A stretch of 64,000 nt of DNA from Paraburkholderia phenazinium (GCF_900100735.1 NZ_FNCJ01000010.1:62001-126000); one strand, 5' to 3'; shown: positions 52,439 through 61,972, counted from the first letter of the stretch. Notes: generated from the letters alone by a model not told the origin. Numbers and translations are program-made.

Positions 52439-52668
52439 GCAAGAACAATATCGAACAATCAGTCCGCGACAGCCTGGGAATGTACTTCCAGGACCTCGAC
52501 GGCTCCAATCCGCACGACGTCTACGACATGGTTATTTCGTGTGTCGAGAAACCGTTGCTCGAGGTGGTGCTCGAGCAGGCCGGCGGCAATCAGTCGCTGG
52601 CCGCCGAGTATCTCGGCATCAACCGCAATACGCTGCGCAAGAAGCTGCAACAGCACGGTTTGCTGTAA
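52435..52668 (+). CDS. fis: DNA-binding protein Fis
   Basis: A 77-residue nucleoid protein that bends DNA and modulates rRNA transcription and recombination. The C-terminal HTH (LAAEYLGINRNTLRKKLQQHGLL, positions ~55-77) is nearly identical to the family consensus. It is shorter than enterobacterial Fis (98) because the N-terminal beta-hairpin arm is mostly missing, as is usual in betaproteobacteria. ATG 52435 overlaps the dusB stop. purH follows after 56 bp. Confidence 0.95.
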   Translation: MSKNNIEQSVRDSLGMYFQDLDGSNPHDVYDMVISCVEKPLLEVVLEQAGGNQSLAAEYLGINRNTLRKKLQQHGLL

Positions 52669-52724
52669 CTCGCTGTCATTTTCTGGCGCCCCTGCCACGT
52701 CTTTCTTCGGCTTTCGTCTTCATC

Positions 52725-54290
52725 ATGATCAAGCAAGCGCTCATCTCCGTTTCCGACAAGTCCGGCATCGTCGATTTCGCCAAATCGCTGTCGGACCTCG
52801 GCGTCAAGATCCTGTCCACCGGCGGCACCGCGAAACTGCTCGCGGACGCGGGTCTCGCCGTCACCGAGGTCGCCGACTACACAGGCTTCCCGGAAATGCT
52901 CGACGGGCGCGTGAAAACGCTGCACCCGAAGGTGCATGGCGGCATCCTCGCGCGCCGCGACCTGCCGGAACACATGGCGGCGCTTGAAAAGCACGACATC
53001 CCGACCATCGACCTGCTGGTCGTGAACCTGTACCCGTTCGTGCAGACGGTGTCGAAGGAAGAGTGCTCGCTGGAAGACGCGATCGAGAACATCGACATCG
53101 GCGGCCCGACCATGCTGCGCTCGGCGGCGAAGAATCACCGCGACGTGACGGTGGTGGTCGACCCTGCGGATTACGCGGTGGTGCTCGAAGAGATGCGCGC
53201 AAACGGCAACTCGGTAGGCTACAAGACCAACTTCCGCCTGGCCACCAAGGTGTTCGCGCATACCGCGCAGTACGACGGCGCGATCACGAACTACCTGACG
53301 AGCCTGACCGACGAGCTGCAACATTCGTCGCGCAACACCTACCCGGCGACGTTCAACCTCGCCTTCGAGAAGGTGCAGGATCTGCGTTACGGCGAAAACC
53401 CGCACCAGAGCGCCGCGTTCTACCGCGACCTGGCGGCGCCGGCAGGTGCGCTGGCGGACTACAAGCAGTTGCAAGGCAAGGAACTCTCGTACAACAACAT
53501 CGCCGATTCCGATGCAGCGTGGGAATGCGTGAAGACCTTCGAGGCGCCGGCCTGCGTGATCGTCAAGCATGCGAATCCGTGCGGCGTGGCAGTGGGTGCG
53601 GATGCGAACGAAGCGTATGCAAAAGCGCTCCAGACCGATCCGACCTCGGCATTCGGCGGCATCATCGCCTTCAACCGCGAAGTGGACGAAGCAGCAGCGC
53701 AAGCCGTGGCCAAGCAGTTCGTCGAAGTTCTGATTGCGCCTTCGTTCAGCGCAGCAGCGCGTCAGGTGTTCGAAGCGAAGAAGAATGTGCGTCTGCTGGA
53801 AATCGCTTTGGGCGAAGGTCATAACGCGTTCGACCTGAAGCGCGTGGGCGGCGGCCTGCTGGTGCAATCGCTCGATTCGCACAATGTGCAGCCGCATGAG
53901 CTGCGCGTCGTCACCAGGCGTCACCCGACGCCGAAGGAAATGGACGACCTGCTGTTCGCATGGCGCGTGGCGAAGTACGTGAAGTCGAACGCGATCGTGT
54001 TCTGCGGCAACGGCATGACGCTCGGCGTCGGCGCGGGCCAGATGAGCCGCGTGGACTCGGCACGGATTGCCAGCATCAAGGCGGAGAACGCTGGCCTGAC
54101 GCTGGCCGGCTCGGCGGTGGCGTCGGACGCATTCTTCCCGTTCCGCGACGGTCTCGACGTGGTGGTGAATGCAGGTGCGACCTGCGTGATCCAGCCGGGC
54201 GGCTCGATGCGCGACGATGAAGTGATCGCAGCAGCCGACGAGCACAACATCGCGATGGTGCTGACTGGCGTGCGTCACTTCCGGCATTGA
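52725..54290 (+). CDS. purH: Bifunctional AICAR formyltransferase/IMP cyclohydrolase
   Basis: A 521-residue enzyme performing the last two steps of purine synthesis. The N-terminal MGS-like IMP cyclohydrolase domain (residues ~1-150; VSDKSGIVDFAKSL, LSTGGTAKLLADAG) precedes the AICAR transformylase domain, which has the catalytic VKHANPCGVA (Lys-His) near residues 280-290 and ends in ADEHNIAMVLTGVRHFRH. ATG 52725 is the family start. A strong terminator follows at 54379. Confidence 0.96.
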   Translation: MIKQALISVSDKSGIVDFAKSLSDLGVKILSTGGTAKLLADAGLAVTEVADYTGFPEMLDGRVKTLHPKVHGGILARRDLPEHMAALEKHDIPTIDLLVVNLYPFVQTVSKEECSLEDAIENIDIGGPTMLRSAAKNHRDVTVVVDPADYAVVLEEMRANGNSVGYKTNFRLATKVFAHTAQYDGAITNYLTSLTDELQHSSRNTYPATFNLAFEKVQDLRYGENPHQSAAFYRDLAAPAGALADYKQLQGKELSYNNIADSDAAWECVKTFEAPACVIVKHANPCGVAVGADANEAYAKALQTDPTSAFGGIIAFNREVDEAAAQAVAKQFVEVLIAPSFSAAARQVFEAKKNVRLLEIALGEGHNAFDLKRVGGGLLVQSLDSHNVQPHELRVVTRRHPTPKEMDDLLFAWRVAKYVKSNAIVFCGNGMTLGVGAGQMSRVDSARIASIKAENAGLTLAGSAVASDAFFPFRDGLDVVVNAGATCVIQPGGSMRDDEVIAAADEHNIAMVLTGVRHFRH

Positions 54291-54378
54291 TTCGGGGTTG
54301 ACGGTCGGAGTTGACTGAACCGGCGCAGTTGCTTCGTTTTTGATCGAGGCTGGCGCGGCAAGCTCGACGGCTTGAGAG

Positions 54379-54418
54379 AAAACGGCCTGGCGGATTTTCC
54401 GCCGGGCCGTTTTGATTT
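54379..54418 (+). terminator. Rho-independent terminator of purH
   Basis: A 16-pair stem with one wobble (54379-54394 with 54398-54413), loop TTT, and a TTTT end followed by GATTTCT. It lies 88 bp past the purH stop. Confidence 0.85.
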
Positions 54419-54548
54419 CTGCAGGCGCGCAATCGTCCGGCTGCGGCCAGCCTGGCGAAGGTATTTATTCCGGCTCCGACGGCCCACACACACCGTCGCG
54501 CGTCCCGTTCGTTGTAGTATCGCAGGCACTTAGTTCGCAGCACATCCC

Positions 54549-55091
54549 ATGAGAATTCTCGGCATCGACCCCGGCTTGCGTGTGACCGGCTTCGGCGTGA
54601 TCGATCAGAACGGTCATCAGCTCACCTACGTGGCAAGCGGTGTCATCAAGACCGCCGACGCCGACCTGCCGTCGCGTCTGGGCACGATCTTCGAGGGCAT
54701 TTCGACGCTGATCCGCCAGCATGCCCCCGATCAATCCGCGATCGAAAAGGTGTTCGTCAACGTTAATCCGCAGTCCACACTGCTGCTCGGCCAGGCGCGT
54801 GGCGCCGCGATCTGCGGGCTGGTGGCGGGCGGCGTGCCGGTGGCCGAGTACACTGCGCTGCAGTTGAAGCAAGCTGTGGTGGGCTATGGCCGCGCCACCA
54901 AGGAACAGATGCAGCAGATGGTGGTGCGGCTCCTGAACCTCTCCGGCGTGCCCAGCACCGACGCCGCCGACGCGCTCGGCATGGCGATCTGCCATGCCCA
55001 CGGCGGCAGCACGCTCAGCACGCTCGGGGGCCTGGCGCCTTCGCTCGCCAAGAAGGGTCTGCGGGTGCGGCGCGGGCGGCTGGTGGGCTAG
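54549..55091 (+). CDS. ruvC: Holliday junction resolvase RuvC
   Basis: A 180-residue endonuclease that cuts Holliday junctions. The catalytic acidic residues are in place: D7 (GIDPG), E66 (AIEKVF) and the paired Asp near residue 140 (DAADALGMAICHAH). The C-terminus is basic (RVRRGRLVG). It starts the ruvC-ruvA-ruvB cluster, whose genes are 95 and 115 bp apart. Confidence 0.96.
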   Translation: MRILGIDPGLRVTGFGVIDQNGHQLTYVASGVIKTADADLPSRLGTIFEGISTLIRQHAPDQSAIEKVFVNVNPQSTLLLGQARGAAICGLVAGGVPVAEYTALQLKQAVVGYGRATKEQMQQMVVRLLNLSGVPSTDAADALGMAICHAHGGSTLSTLGGLAPSLAKKGLRVRRGRLVG

Positions 55092-55186
55092 AGGCTCGTC
55101 CTCGATCGCGGACGGCTGGCCCTGCAGTCGTCCCGCCACCCACACGCTGCGCTACACTCGCCCTTTCTCTCACGATAGAACCCGCC

Positions 55187-55768
55187 ATGATCGGTCGCAT
55201 TGCCGGCGTCCTGCTGGAAAAAAACCCGCCACACCTGCTCGTCGACTGTAACGGCGTGGGCTACGAAGTCGACGTGCCGATGAGCACGTTCTACAACCTG
55301 CCCTCGACCGGCGAACGGGTGGTCCTGCTCACCCAGATGATCGTGCGTGAAGACGCCCATCTGCTGTTCGGCTTCGGCACCGCAGAGGAACGCGCAACCT
55401 TCCGCGAACTGCTGAAGATCACCGGCATCGGTGCACGCATGGCGCTAGGGGTGCTCTCCGGCATGAGCGTGCACGAACTGGCGCAGACCGTCACGATGCA
55501 GGACGCCGCGCGCCTGACGCGGGTGCCGGGCATCGGCAAGAAAACCGCCGAGCGCCTGCTGCTCGAACTGAAGGGCAAACTCGGCGCCGATCTCGGTTCG
55601 ATGGCTGGCGCAGTGTCGTCCTCCGGCCACGCCTCCGATATCCTCAACGCGCTGCTCGCCTTGGGTTACTCCGAAAAAGAAGCCTTGGCAGCCGTCAAGA
55701 ATGTGCCGGCCGGCACGGGGGTGTCCGAAGGCATCAAGCTCGCCCTGAAGGCGCTTTCCAAGGCTTGA
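55187..55768 (+). CDS. ruvA: Holliday junction DNA helicase subunit RuvA
   Basis: A 193-residue tetrameric junction-binding protein. The N-terminal OB domain (MIGRIAGVLLEKNPPHLLVD) is followed by two helix-hairpin-helix motifs (ITGIGARMALGVLSG near residue 80, VPGIGKKTAERLLLEL near 110) and a C-terminal RuvB-contact domain (ILNALLALGYSEKEALAAV). ATG 55187 matches the family start. Confidence 0.96.
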   Translation: MIGRIAGVLLEKNPPHLLVDCNGVGYEVDVPMSTFYNLPSTGERVVLLTQMIVREDAHLLFGFGTAEERATFRELLKITGIGARMALGVLSGMSVHELAQTVTMQDAARLTRVPGIGKKTAERLLLELKGKLGADLGSMAGAVSSSGHASDILNALLALGYSEKEALAAVKNVPAGTGVSEGIKLALKALSKA

Positions 55769-55883
55769 CGAGGCTTGGCGTGCTCCGGCATGCAACGGTT
55801 AAAGCTTCGCACGCCACGGCCAAAAGCGCACCCTGGCCGTTCGGCCAGATTCGGCGACGAGCGCCGCGCGGTACAATGCAGCC

Positions 55884-56948
55884 ATGATCGAAACCGACAA
55901 ACTCGCCGCTGAGCGCATCATCGCTGCCACGCCCGTATCGCCGAACGAAGAAGCGTTCGAGCGTGCGTTGCGCCCGCGTCAGCTCGACGAGTACGTCGGG
56001 CAGGAAAAGGTGCGCGGCCAGCTCGAAATCTTCATCGAGGCCGCCAAGCGCCGCTCCGAATCGCTCGACCACGTGCTGCTGTTCGGGCCGCCGGGTCTGG
56101 GCAAAACCACGCTCGCGCACATCATCGCGCGGGAAATGGGTGTCAGTCTGCGGCAAACGTCGGGGCCGGTGCTCGAACGCGCCGGCGACCTCGCGGCGCT
56201 GCTCACCAACCTCGAAAAGAACGATGTGCTGTTTATCGACGAGATCCACCGGCTTTCGCCGGTCGTCGAGGAAATCCTGTACCCGGCGCTCGAGGATTAT
56301 CAGATCGACATCATGATCGGCGAAGGGCCCGCAGCGCGCAGCGTGAAGCTCGATCTGCAGCCGTTCACGCTGGTCGGCGCCACCACGCGTGCGGGCATGC
56401 TGACCAATCCGCTGCGCGACCGCTTCGGCATCGTTTCGCGACTTGAGTTTTACAACCCCGAGGAACTGGCGCGCATCGTCACGCGTTCGGCGTCGCTGCT
56501 CCATGCGCAGATTCATCCGGACGGCGCGTTCGAAATCGCCAAGCGCGCCCGCGGCACGCCGCGGATCGCCAACCGCCTGCTGCGCCGCGTGCGCGACTTT
56601 GCCGAGGTGAAAGCCGACGGCAATATCACCGCTCAGGTGGCCGATGCCGCGTTGAAGATGCTCGATGTGGATCCGGTCGGCTTCGACCTGATGGACCGCA
56701 AGCTGCTGGAAGCGATCCTGCACAAGTTCGACGGCGGCCCGGTGGGTGTCGACAATCTGGCGGCGGCTATCGGCGAAGAGCGCGATACGATTGAAGACGT
56801 GCTGGAGCCGTATCTGATCCAGCAAGGTTTTCTGCAACGCACGCCGCGTGGCCGCGTCGCCACGCTGCTGACCTACCGTCACTTCGGCCTTGCCGCGCCG
56901 GACTCGTCGAGCCCAGTGCCCGGCCTGTGGGATTCGGGCGCGCCCTGA
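55884..56948 (+). CDS. ruvB: Holliday junction branch-migration ATPase RuvB
   Basis: A 354-residue AAA+ motor. Walker A is at residues 68-75 (GPPGLGKT), Walker B at LFIDEIHR (D119, E120), the sensor and arginine-finger regions follow (GATTRAGMLTNPLRDRF), and the C-terminal winged helix ends in GRVATLLTYRHFG. A TACAAT box (55872-55877) ends only 6 nt before the ATG and no ribosome-binding site is seen, consistent with a leaderless transcript separate from ruvCA. Confidence 0.96.
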   Translation: MIETDKLAAERIIAATPVSPNEEAFERALRPRQLDEYVGQEKVRGQLEIFIEAAKRRSESLDHVLLFGPPGLGKTTLAHIIAREMGVSLRQTSGPVLERAGDLAALLTNLEKNDVLFIDEIHRLSPVVEEILYPALEDYQIDIMIGEGPAARSVKLDLQPFTLVGATTRAGMLTNPLRDRFGIVSRLEFYNPEELARIVTRSASLLHAQIHPDGAFEIAKRARGTPRIANRLLRRVRDFAEVKADGNITAQVADAALKMLDVDPVGFDLMDRKLLEAILHKFDGGPVGVDNLAAAIGEERDTIEDVLEPYLIQQGFLQRTPRGRVATLLTYRHFGLAAPDSSSPVPGLWDSGAP

Positions 56949-56966
56949 GTCGAGCGCACGCCTCAT

Positions 56967-57641
56967 TCAAAGCCCAGGCGTGACGATCTTGCGCAGCGTG
57001 TCGTCTTCGCTCGGCGCGTCCAGATGCGAAACGTCGGCCCACGACTTCACCGTCGCCTTGCCGCCGCCATCGAACTCCACCACGTTGACGCTCGTATTGA
57101 GCAACGCATAGTCACGCGGCACCTCCAATGAGAGGTCGCGCGCAAACCGGTACACGCAGTCGAGCACGCCGCCATGCGCGACGCACGCCACGCGCCCGCC
57201 GCGGTGTGCCGAGACGATCGGCGTGATCGCATCCATGACACGGTGGTAAAAGGCGCGCATCGACTCGCCTTCCGGCGGCGCAAAACCCGCATCGCGGGTT
57301 TGCCAGTGGTCATATTCGTCTGGGTAGCGTTCGGCGATCTCGTCGCGGTCGTACCCCTGGAACGCACCGTACGAGCGCTCGCGCAAGCCTTCTCGCAAGT
57401 TCAGCGGCAGGCCGAGAACATGGGCAATCGGCTGTGCCGTTTGCTGTGCGCGCTGCAGGTCGCTCGAATACACCGCATCGATCCGGCCGCCCTGCTGAGC
57501 CTCGTCAGCGAGGCGGCGCGCAAGGCGCTCGGCCTGCTCGAGACCGCTCGTGGCGAGCGGAATGTCGATGTGTCCTTGAATCCGCTTGATGCGGTTCCAG
57601 TCGGTCTCGCCGTGCCGGATGAAAAGAATCTGCGTGGACAT
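56967..57641 (-). CDS. Histidine phosphatase family protein (GpmB/CobC-like)
   Basis: A 224-residue phosphohistidine phosphatase with the RHGETDWN motif (residues 9-16; His 10 is the phosphorylated residue), the second Arg (SSDLQRAQQTA) and the late catalytic His in VAHGGVLDCV. Such proteins are often annotated as phosphoglycerate mutase 2, but most act as broad phosphatases. The substrate is not predictable. It converges with ruvB (19-bp gap). The ribosome-binding site GGAGG is near ATG 57641. Confidence 0.9.
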   Translation of the reverse strand: MSTQILFIRHGETDWNRIKRIQGHIDIPLATSGLEQAERLARRLADEAQQGGRIDAVYSSDLQRAQQTAQPIAHVLGLPLNLREGLRERSYGAFQGYDRDEIAERYPDEYDHWQTRDAGFAPPEGESMRAFYHRVMDAITPIVSAHRGGRVACVAHGGVLDCVYRFARDLSLEVPRDYALLNTSVNVVEFDGGGKATVKSWADVSHLDAPSEDDTLRKIVTPGL

Positions 57642-57792
57642 AAGGAGGGAGTGGGCGTCGTTAGCCGGTTATGCCAAGCCGCTATTGTCGCAAAAGCGGC
57701 GGAGGGTCGTGCGGCGGGTTGAGGCGGCTTCAAGCGGGGTCTCAGGCAAATTCAAGGCCGCCCTGGACCACTGAGGGCCACTGAGGGCCACC

Positions 57793-58251
57793 TCAAGCCT
57801 GCGTCTGCAGCCAGAACGTCACAGGGCCGTCGTTGACGAGCGAGACTTGCATATCCGCCCCGAATTCGCCGGTTTCGACTATCGGGTGCTTAGTGCGGGC
57901 GGCCGCGACGAAGTAGTCGAACAGACGCTTGCCCTCGTCGGGCGGCGCCGCGGGCGTAAAGCTCGGGCGCAGGCCGCTGTTGGTATCGGCAGCCAGCGTG
58001 AATTGCGACACCAGCAGCAGACCACCGGCGCGCCCGGCCCCATCGAAGTTCTGCACGGAGAGATTCATCTTGCCGGCCGCATCGCTAAAGACGCGATAGC
58101 CGAGCACCTTCGCCAGCAACCGGTCGGCCGCGGCCGCGGTGTCGCCACGCTCGGCGCATACCAGCGCCAGCAATCCCGCTTCGATGGCGCCGGTGACACG
58201 TTCGCCGACGCGCACTTCCGCGCGCCGGACGCGTTGAATCAGCGCGATCAT
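57793..58251 (-). CDS. dtd: D-aminoacyl-tRNA deacylase Dtd
   Basis: A 152-residue enzyme that hydrolyses D-aminoacyl-tRNA. The signature SQFTLAAD (residues ~80-87) and the cis-Gly-Pro motif near the C-terminus (NDGPVTFWL) are both intact. It sits 46 bp after tyrS on the same strand. That linkage makes sense because TyrRS mischarges D-tyrosine, which Dtd removes. Confidence 0.95.
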   Translation of the reverse strand: MIALIQRVRRAEVRVGERVTGAIEAGLLALVCAERGDTAAAADRLLAKVLGYRVFSDAAGKMNLSVQNFDGAGRAGGLLLVSQFTLAADTNSGLRPSFTPAAPPDEGKRLFDYFVAAARTKHPIVETGEFGADMQVSLVNDGPVTFWLQTQA

Positions 58252-58297
58252 GCGCGGCGCTCCACCAGGCCAAGCGTGAGACGCATGCCGCGCCCCA

Positions 58298-59545
58298 TCA
58301 GGCCGTCAAGGTCACGCGTGCGAAACGGCGCTTGCCGACCTGCACGACGTACTCGCCGGCTTCGACCTTCAGGCCCTTGTCCGACACGGTCGCACCATCG
58401 ATCTTCACGCCGCCCTGCTCGATATTGCGCAGCGCCTCGCTGGTCGACGGCACCAGATTCGCCTGCTTCAGCAACTGGCCGATCGCGAGCGGTGCGCCCG
58501 CCAGCGTCACGGCCGGAATATCATCCGGCACGCCGCCCTTCGCGCGGTGGTTGAAGTCTTCGAGCGCGCGCTCGGCGTCAGCCGGCGAATGGAAGCGCGC
58601 GACGATTTCCTGCCCGAGCATCACCTTGAAATCGCGCGGATTGCGCCCCGCCTCGATTTCTTTTTTGAAGCCGGCGATCTCGTCCAGAGGACGGAACGAC
58701 AGCAGTTCGAAGTAACGCCACATGAGGTCGTCGGAGATGCTCATCAGCTTGCCGAACATGTCGGTCGGCTTTTCGCTGATACCGATGTAGTTGTTCTTCG
58801 ACTTCGACATCTTCTCGACGCCGTCCAGCCCTTCGAGCAACGGCATGGTCAAGATGCACTGGTGTTCCTGGCCGTACTGCTTCTGCAGCTCGCGGCCCAC
58901 CAGCAGGTTGAATTTCTGGTCGGTGCCGCCGAGTTCGAGGTCCGCATTGAGCGCGACCGAGTCGTAACCCTGCATCAACGGATACAGGAATTCGTGAATC
59001 GAGATCGGCAGGCCGCCCTGATAGCGCTTGGTGAAATCTTCGCGTTCGAGAATCCGCGCCACCGTGTAGCGCGAGGCCAGCTTGATCATGCCGTCGGCGC
59101 CGAGCGGCATCGACCACTCGCTGTTGTAGCGAATCTCGGTCTTCTCGCGATCCAGCACCAGCGCCGCCTGCTCGAAGTAGGTCTTGGCGTTCGACTCGAT
59201 CTGTTCGCGGGTAAGCGGCGGACGTGTGGCGTTGCGGCCCGACGGGTCGCCGATCAGCGAGGTGAAATCGCCGATCAGGAAAATCACGGTATGGCCGAGG
59301 TCCTGCAACTGGCGCATCTTGTTCAGCACGACGGTATGGCCGATGTGAATATCGGGCGCCGTCGGGTCGAGACCGAGCTTGATGCGCAGCGGCGTGCCGG
59401 TGGCCGCGCTCTTCGCGAGCTTCTGTGCGAATTCTTCTTCGATCAGCAGTTCGTCGACGCCGCGCTTGGTGACGGCGAGCGCATGACGGACTTCGTCGGT
59501 GATCGGGAAGGCGGGACTGGGCTTGGAGGTGGACTCGGTGCTCAT
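58298..59545 (-). CDS. tyrS: Tyrosyl-tRNA synthetase
   Basis: A 415-residue class I synthetase charging tRNA-Tyr. HIGH is at residues 67-70 (DIHIGHTVVLNK), KMSKS is complete (EKMSKSKNNY), and a C-terminal S4-like RNA-binding domain (GGVKIDGATVSDKGLKV) ends the chain. ATG 59545 (MSTESTSK) is the likely start; the frame runs to 59737 without family similarity. No Shine-Dalgarno is obvious. dtd is downstream, anmK diverges upstream. Confidence 0.95.
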   Translation of the reverse strand: MSTESTSKPSPAFPITDEVRHALAVTKRGVDELLIEEEFAQKLAKSAATGTPLRIKLGLDPTAPDIHIGHTVVLNKMRQLQDLGHTVIFLIGDFTSLIGDPSGRNATRPPLTREQIESNAKTYFEQAALVLDREKTEIRYNSEWSMPLGADGMIKLASRYTVARILEREDFTKRYQGGLPISIHEFLYPLMQGYDSVALNADLELGGTDQKFNLLVGRELQKQYGQEHQCILTMPLLEGLDGVEKMSKSKNNYIGISEKPTDMFGKLMSISDDLMWRYFELLSFRPLDEIAGFKKEIEAGRNPRDFKVMLGQEIVARFHSPADAERALEDFNHRAKGGVPDDIPAVTLAGAPLAIGQLLKQANLVPSTSEALRNIEQGGVKIDGATVSDKGLKVEAGEYVVQVGKRRFARVTLTA

Positions 59546-59723
59546 GCTGGAACGGGAGGTCGCAAAAAGAGAGATTGTCCCATAGATGCGCGCGGACGCG
59601 TCCGCCGATGGCGCTGGAGCACGGCCACCACGTTTAATCAGGCTCGCAGGGACTACCTCGCCGCCCTTTGCGCTGCTAATCTGCGAGCACGGTTCACCAG
59701 GAACGACTGACAGGAGCAGCAAC

Positions 59724-60857
59724 GTGGCGCAAGACAACGCGGCGGACGGCGTCTATTTCGGATTGATGTCGGGTACCAGCATGGACGGCGTGGACGGCGT
59801 CGCCGTCGAATTCGCCAAGGGCAAGCCGCCGGTCGTCCTCGCGGAGGCCTTCGTCGGCTTCGCCGAGGGGCTGCGCGAGGCGCTGTTCGGCTTGCAGCAG
59901 CCGGGCGAGAACGAGATCGAGCGCGAAGCGCTGGCCGCCAATGCGCTCGCGACGCGCTACACGGTCTGCTGTCACGAACTGCTGCGCGCGGGCAACCTGT
60001 CCGCCGCCGAGGTTCGGGCGATCGGCGTACACGGTCAGACCGTGCGGCATCGTCCCGAGAAGGGGTATACCCGCCAGATCAACAACCCGGCGCTACTGGC
60101 GGAGATGTCCCACATCGACGTGATCGCAGACTTTCGCAGCCGCGATGTCGCCGCAGGCGGCCAGGGCGCACCGCTGGTGCCGGCCTTCCATGCCACGGTA
60201 TTCGGGGCGCCGGGCGAAACGCGCGTGGTGTGCAACCTGGGCGGGATCAGCAACATCACGATTCTCAACGCCGCCGGCAGCGTGCGCGGCTTCGACTGCG
60301 GGCCGGCCAATGCGCTACTCGACGAATGGGCGCAACGTCACCTCGGGAAGCCTTATGACGAGAATGGGCACTTTGCAGCCGGTGGCCAGGTACATCGTCC
60401 ATTGCTGAACGCGCTGCTGGATGAGCCGTTCTTCGCCGAAAAGCCGCCCAAAAGCACGGGCCGCGACCTCTTCAATCCCACCTGGCTCGATGCCAGGTTG
60501 CAGGCGTTCGCAGGCGTCGCGCCAGCCGACGTGCAGGCGACACTCGTCGCGCTGACGGCGATCACGGTCGCGCGGGAGATCGAGCGGCATGCGTCGGATG
60601 CCCGCGCGGTCTACGTCTGCGGTGGCGGTGCGCGCAATCCAGTGTTGATGAAAGCGATCCAGGCGGCGCTCGAGGAAAGCGGTGTGAGCGGCGTCCCGGT
60701 GCTGACCACCGAGGCGCTCGGCGTACCGCCCCACCAGGTGGAGCCGCTGGCGTTTGCCTGGCTGGCGATGCGCTGTGTGGCGCGCGAACCGGGCAATCTG
60801 GCGGGTGTCACTGGCGCGGCGGGCGAACGCGTGCTGGGCGCGATTTATCCGCGCTGA
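59724..60857 (+). CDS. anmK: Anhydro-N-acetylmuramic acid kinase AnmK
   Basis: A 377-residue kinase of the ASKHA fold that opens and phosphorylates anhydro-MurNAc in cell-wall recycling. The GLMSGTSMDGVDG motif is near residue 13-25, CNLGGISNIT mid-chain, and YVCGGGARNP near residue 295. The start is most likely GTG 59724 with AGGAG 7 nt upstream; an ATG at 59586 in the same frame would add 46 residues of unrelated sequence. It converges with erpA across a terminator. Confidence 0.92.
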   Translation: MAQDNAADGVYFGLMSGTSMDGVDGVAVEFAKGKPPVVLAEAFVGFAEGLREALFGLQQPGENEIEREALAANALATRYTVCCHELLRAGNLSAAEVRAIGVHGQTVRHRPEKGYTRQINNPALLAEMSHIDVIADFRSRDVAAGGQGAPLVPAFHATVFGAPGETRVVCNLGGISNITILNAAGSVRGFDCGPANALLDEWAQRHLGKPYDENGHFAAGGQVHRPLLNALLDEPFFAEKPPKSTGRDLFNPTWLDARLQAFAGVAPADVQATLVALTAITVAREIERHASDARAVYVCGGGARNPVLMKAIQAALEESGVSGVPVLTTEALGVPPHQVEPLAFAWLAMRCVAREPGNLAGVTGAAGERVLGAIYPR

Positions 60858-60913
60858 GAGACGTGAGGGGATGCCTTTTGACGCACCCTTCGCACAAAGC
60901 AGGCGCACCAAAG

Positions 60914-60939
60914 AGAAACGGGGCCAAAGCCCCGTTTCT
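60914..60939. terminator. Bidirectional terminator between anmK and erpA
   Basis: A perfect 11-bp stem (60914-60924 with 60929-60939), loop CAAA, placed between converging genes; flanks are AAG and CTAAG, with TTTCTCTTTG following on the minus strand. Confidence 0.8.
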
Positions 60940-60967
60940 AAGCACTACCGGTCCAAACTTCGATCGT

Positions 60968-61333
60968 TTAGACCGAGAACGACGAACCGCAACCGCAGGT
61001 GGTCGTAGCGTTCGGGTTCTTGATGACGAACTGGGCGCCGTTGATATCGTCCTTGTAGTCGATCTCAGCGCCAACCAGGTACTGGTAGCTCATCGAATCG
61101 ATCAGCAACTGGACGCCGCTCTTGTTCATCACGGTGTCGTCTTCGTTGACGGCTTCGTCGAACGTAAAACCGTACTGAAAGCCCGAGCAGCCGCCACCCT
61201 GCACGAATACGCGCAGTTTCAGCTCCGGGTTGCCTTCTTCGTCGATCAGCTGCTTGACCTTGTCAGCCGCTGCGTCGGTAAAAACGAAGGGGCTAGGCAT
61301 CTCGGTCACAGGGGTGTCGGTGACTGCGTTCAT
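60968..61333 (-). CDS. erpA: Iron-sulfur cluster insertion protein ErpA
   Basis: A 121-residue A-type Fe-S carrier that delivers clusters to apoproteins. The three conserved cysteines are C49 (GGGCSGFQYGF) and the C-terminal C-G-C (C113, C115). The N-terminal ~15 residues are an extension relative to E. coli ErpA (114 aa). It is separated from rpsI by a 235-bp region with the rpsI terminator. Confidence 0.94.
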   Translation of the reverse strand: MNAVTDTPVTEMPSPFVFTDAAADKVKQLIDEEGNPELKLRVFVQGGGCSGFQYGFTFDEAVNEDDTVMNKSGVQLLIDSMSYQYLVGAEIDYKDDINGAQFVIKNPNATTTCGCGSSFSV

Positions 61334-61493
61334 TCGAACTCTCCAAAAAAGCTTCTAACCGCTATTGTAGGGCTGATCTCAATATCGTGCCGAAGCCCAC
61401 AAAATCAATGGGTTCTCTTCGGCAGAGGTATCGTGCCAAGGCGGCCCGTGCAGCACGGCCTTCAGGCGTAACCCCGCGCCACGCGCCAATATG

Positions 61494-61529
61494 AAAAAAG
61501 CCGCCAACGCGTATGCGCCAGCGGCTTTT
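61494..61529 (-). terminator. Rho-independent terminator of rplM-rpsI
   Basis: AAAAGCCGC (61496-61504) with GCGGCTTTT (61521-61529), an internal CGC/GCG pair, and a minus-strand T tract from 61499 to 61494. It begins 40 bp after the rpsI stop. Confidence 0.8.
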
Positions 61530-61568
61530 GCAGCGGTCTGGCCCGAAAGCCAGAGCACACCGAAGCGA

Positions 61569-61961
61569 TTAACGCTTCGAGAATTGCTTCCTGCGACGTG
61601 CCTTGTGGAAGCCGACCTTCTTACGTTCGACTTCACGAGCATCACGCGTAACGAAGCCAGCCTTCGACAGTTCCGGCTTCAGCGTTGCGTCATAGTCCAT
61701 CAGCGCGCGGGTGATGCCGTGGCGAACCGCACCGGCTTGACCCGTTTCACCGCCACCCGACACGTTGACCTTGATGTCGAACGTGACGCCGTGGTTCGTG
61801 AGTTCCAGCGGCTGACGCACGATCATCAGCGACGTTTCGCGCGAGAAGTAGTCGGCGATGGGCTTGCCGTTCACAACGATTTCGCCCTTGCCTGCCTTGA
61901 TGAACACACGTGCAACGGCGCTCTTGCGGCGGCCCGTGCCGTAATTCCAGTTACCGATCAT
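61569..61961 (-). CDS. rpsI: 30S ribosomal protein S9
   Basis: A 130-residue S9. The N-terminal YGTGRRKSAVARVFIKAGKG region and the C-terminal basic tail ending QFSKR, which reaches the P-site tRNA, are both typical. It lies 11 bp downstream of rplM, the universal L13-S9 operon. Confidence 0.97.
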   Translation of the reverse strand: MIGNWNYGTGRRKSAVARVFIKAGKGEIVVNGKPIADYFSRETSLMIVRQPLELTNHGVTFDIKVNVSGGGETGQAGAVRHGITRALMDYDATLKPELSKAGFVTRDAREVERKKVGFHKARRRKQFSKR

Positions 61962-61972
61962 GTGGGCTCCCC

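Noticed and set aside
57769..57793. Two tandem copies of CCACTGAGGG before dtd's end
   Set aside because: Two 10-bp copies only, probably slippage in a gene-end spacer.
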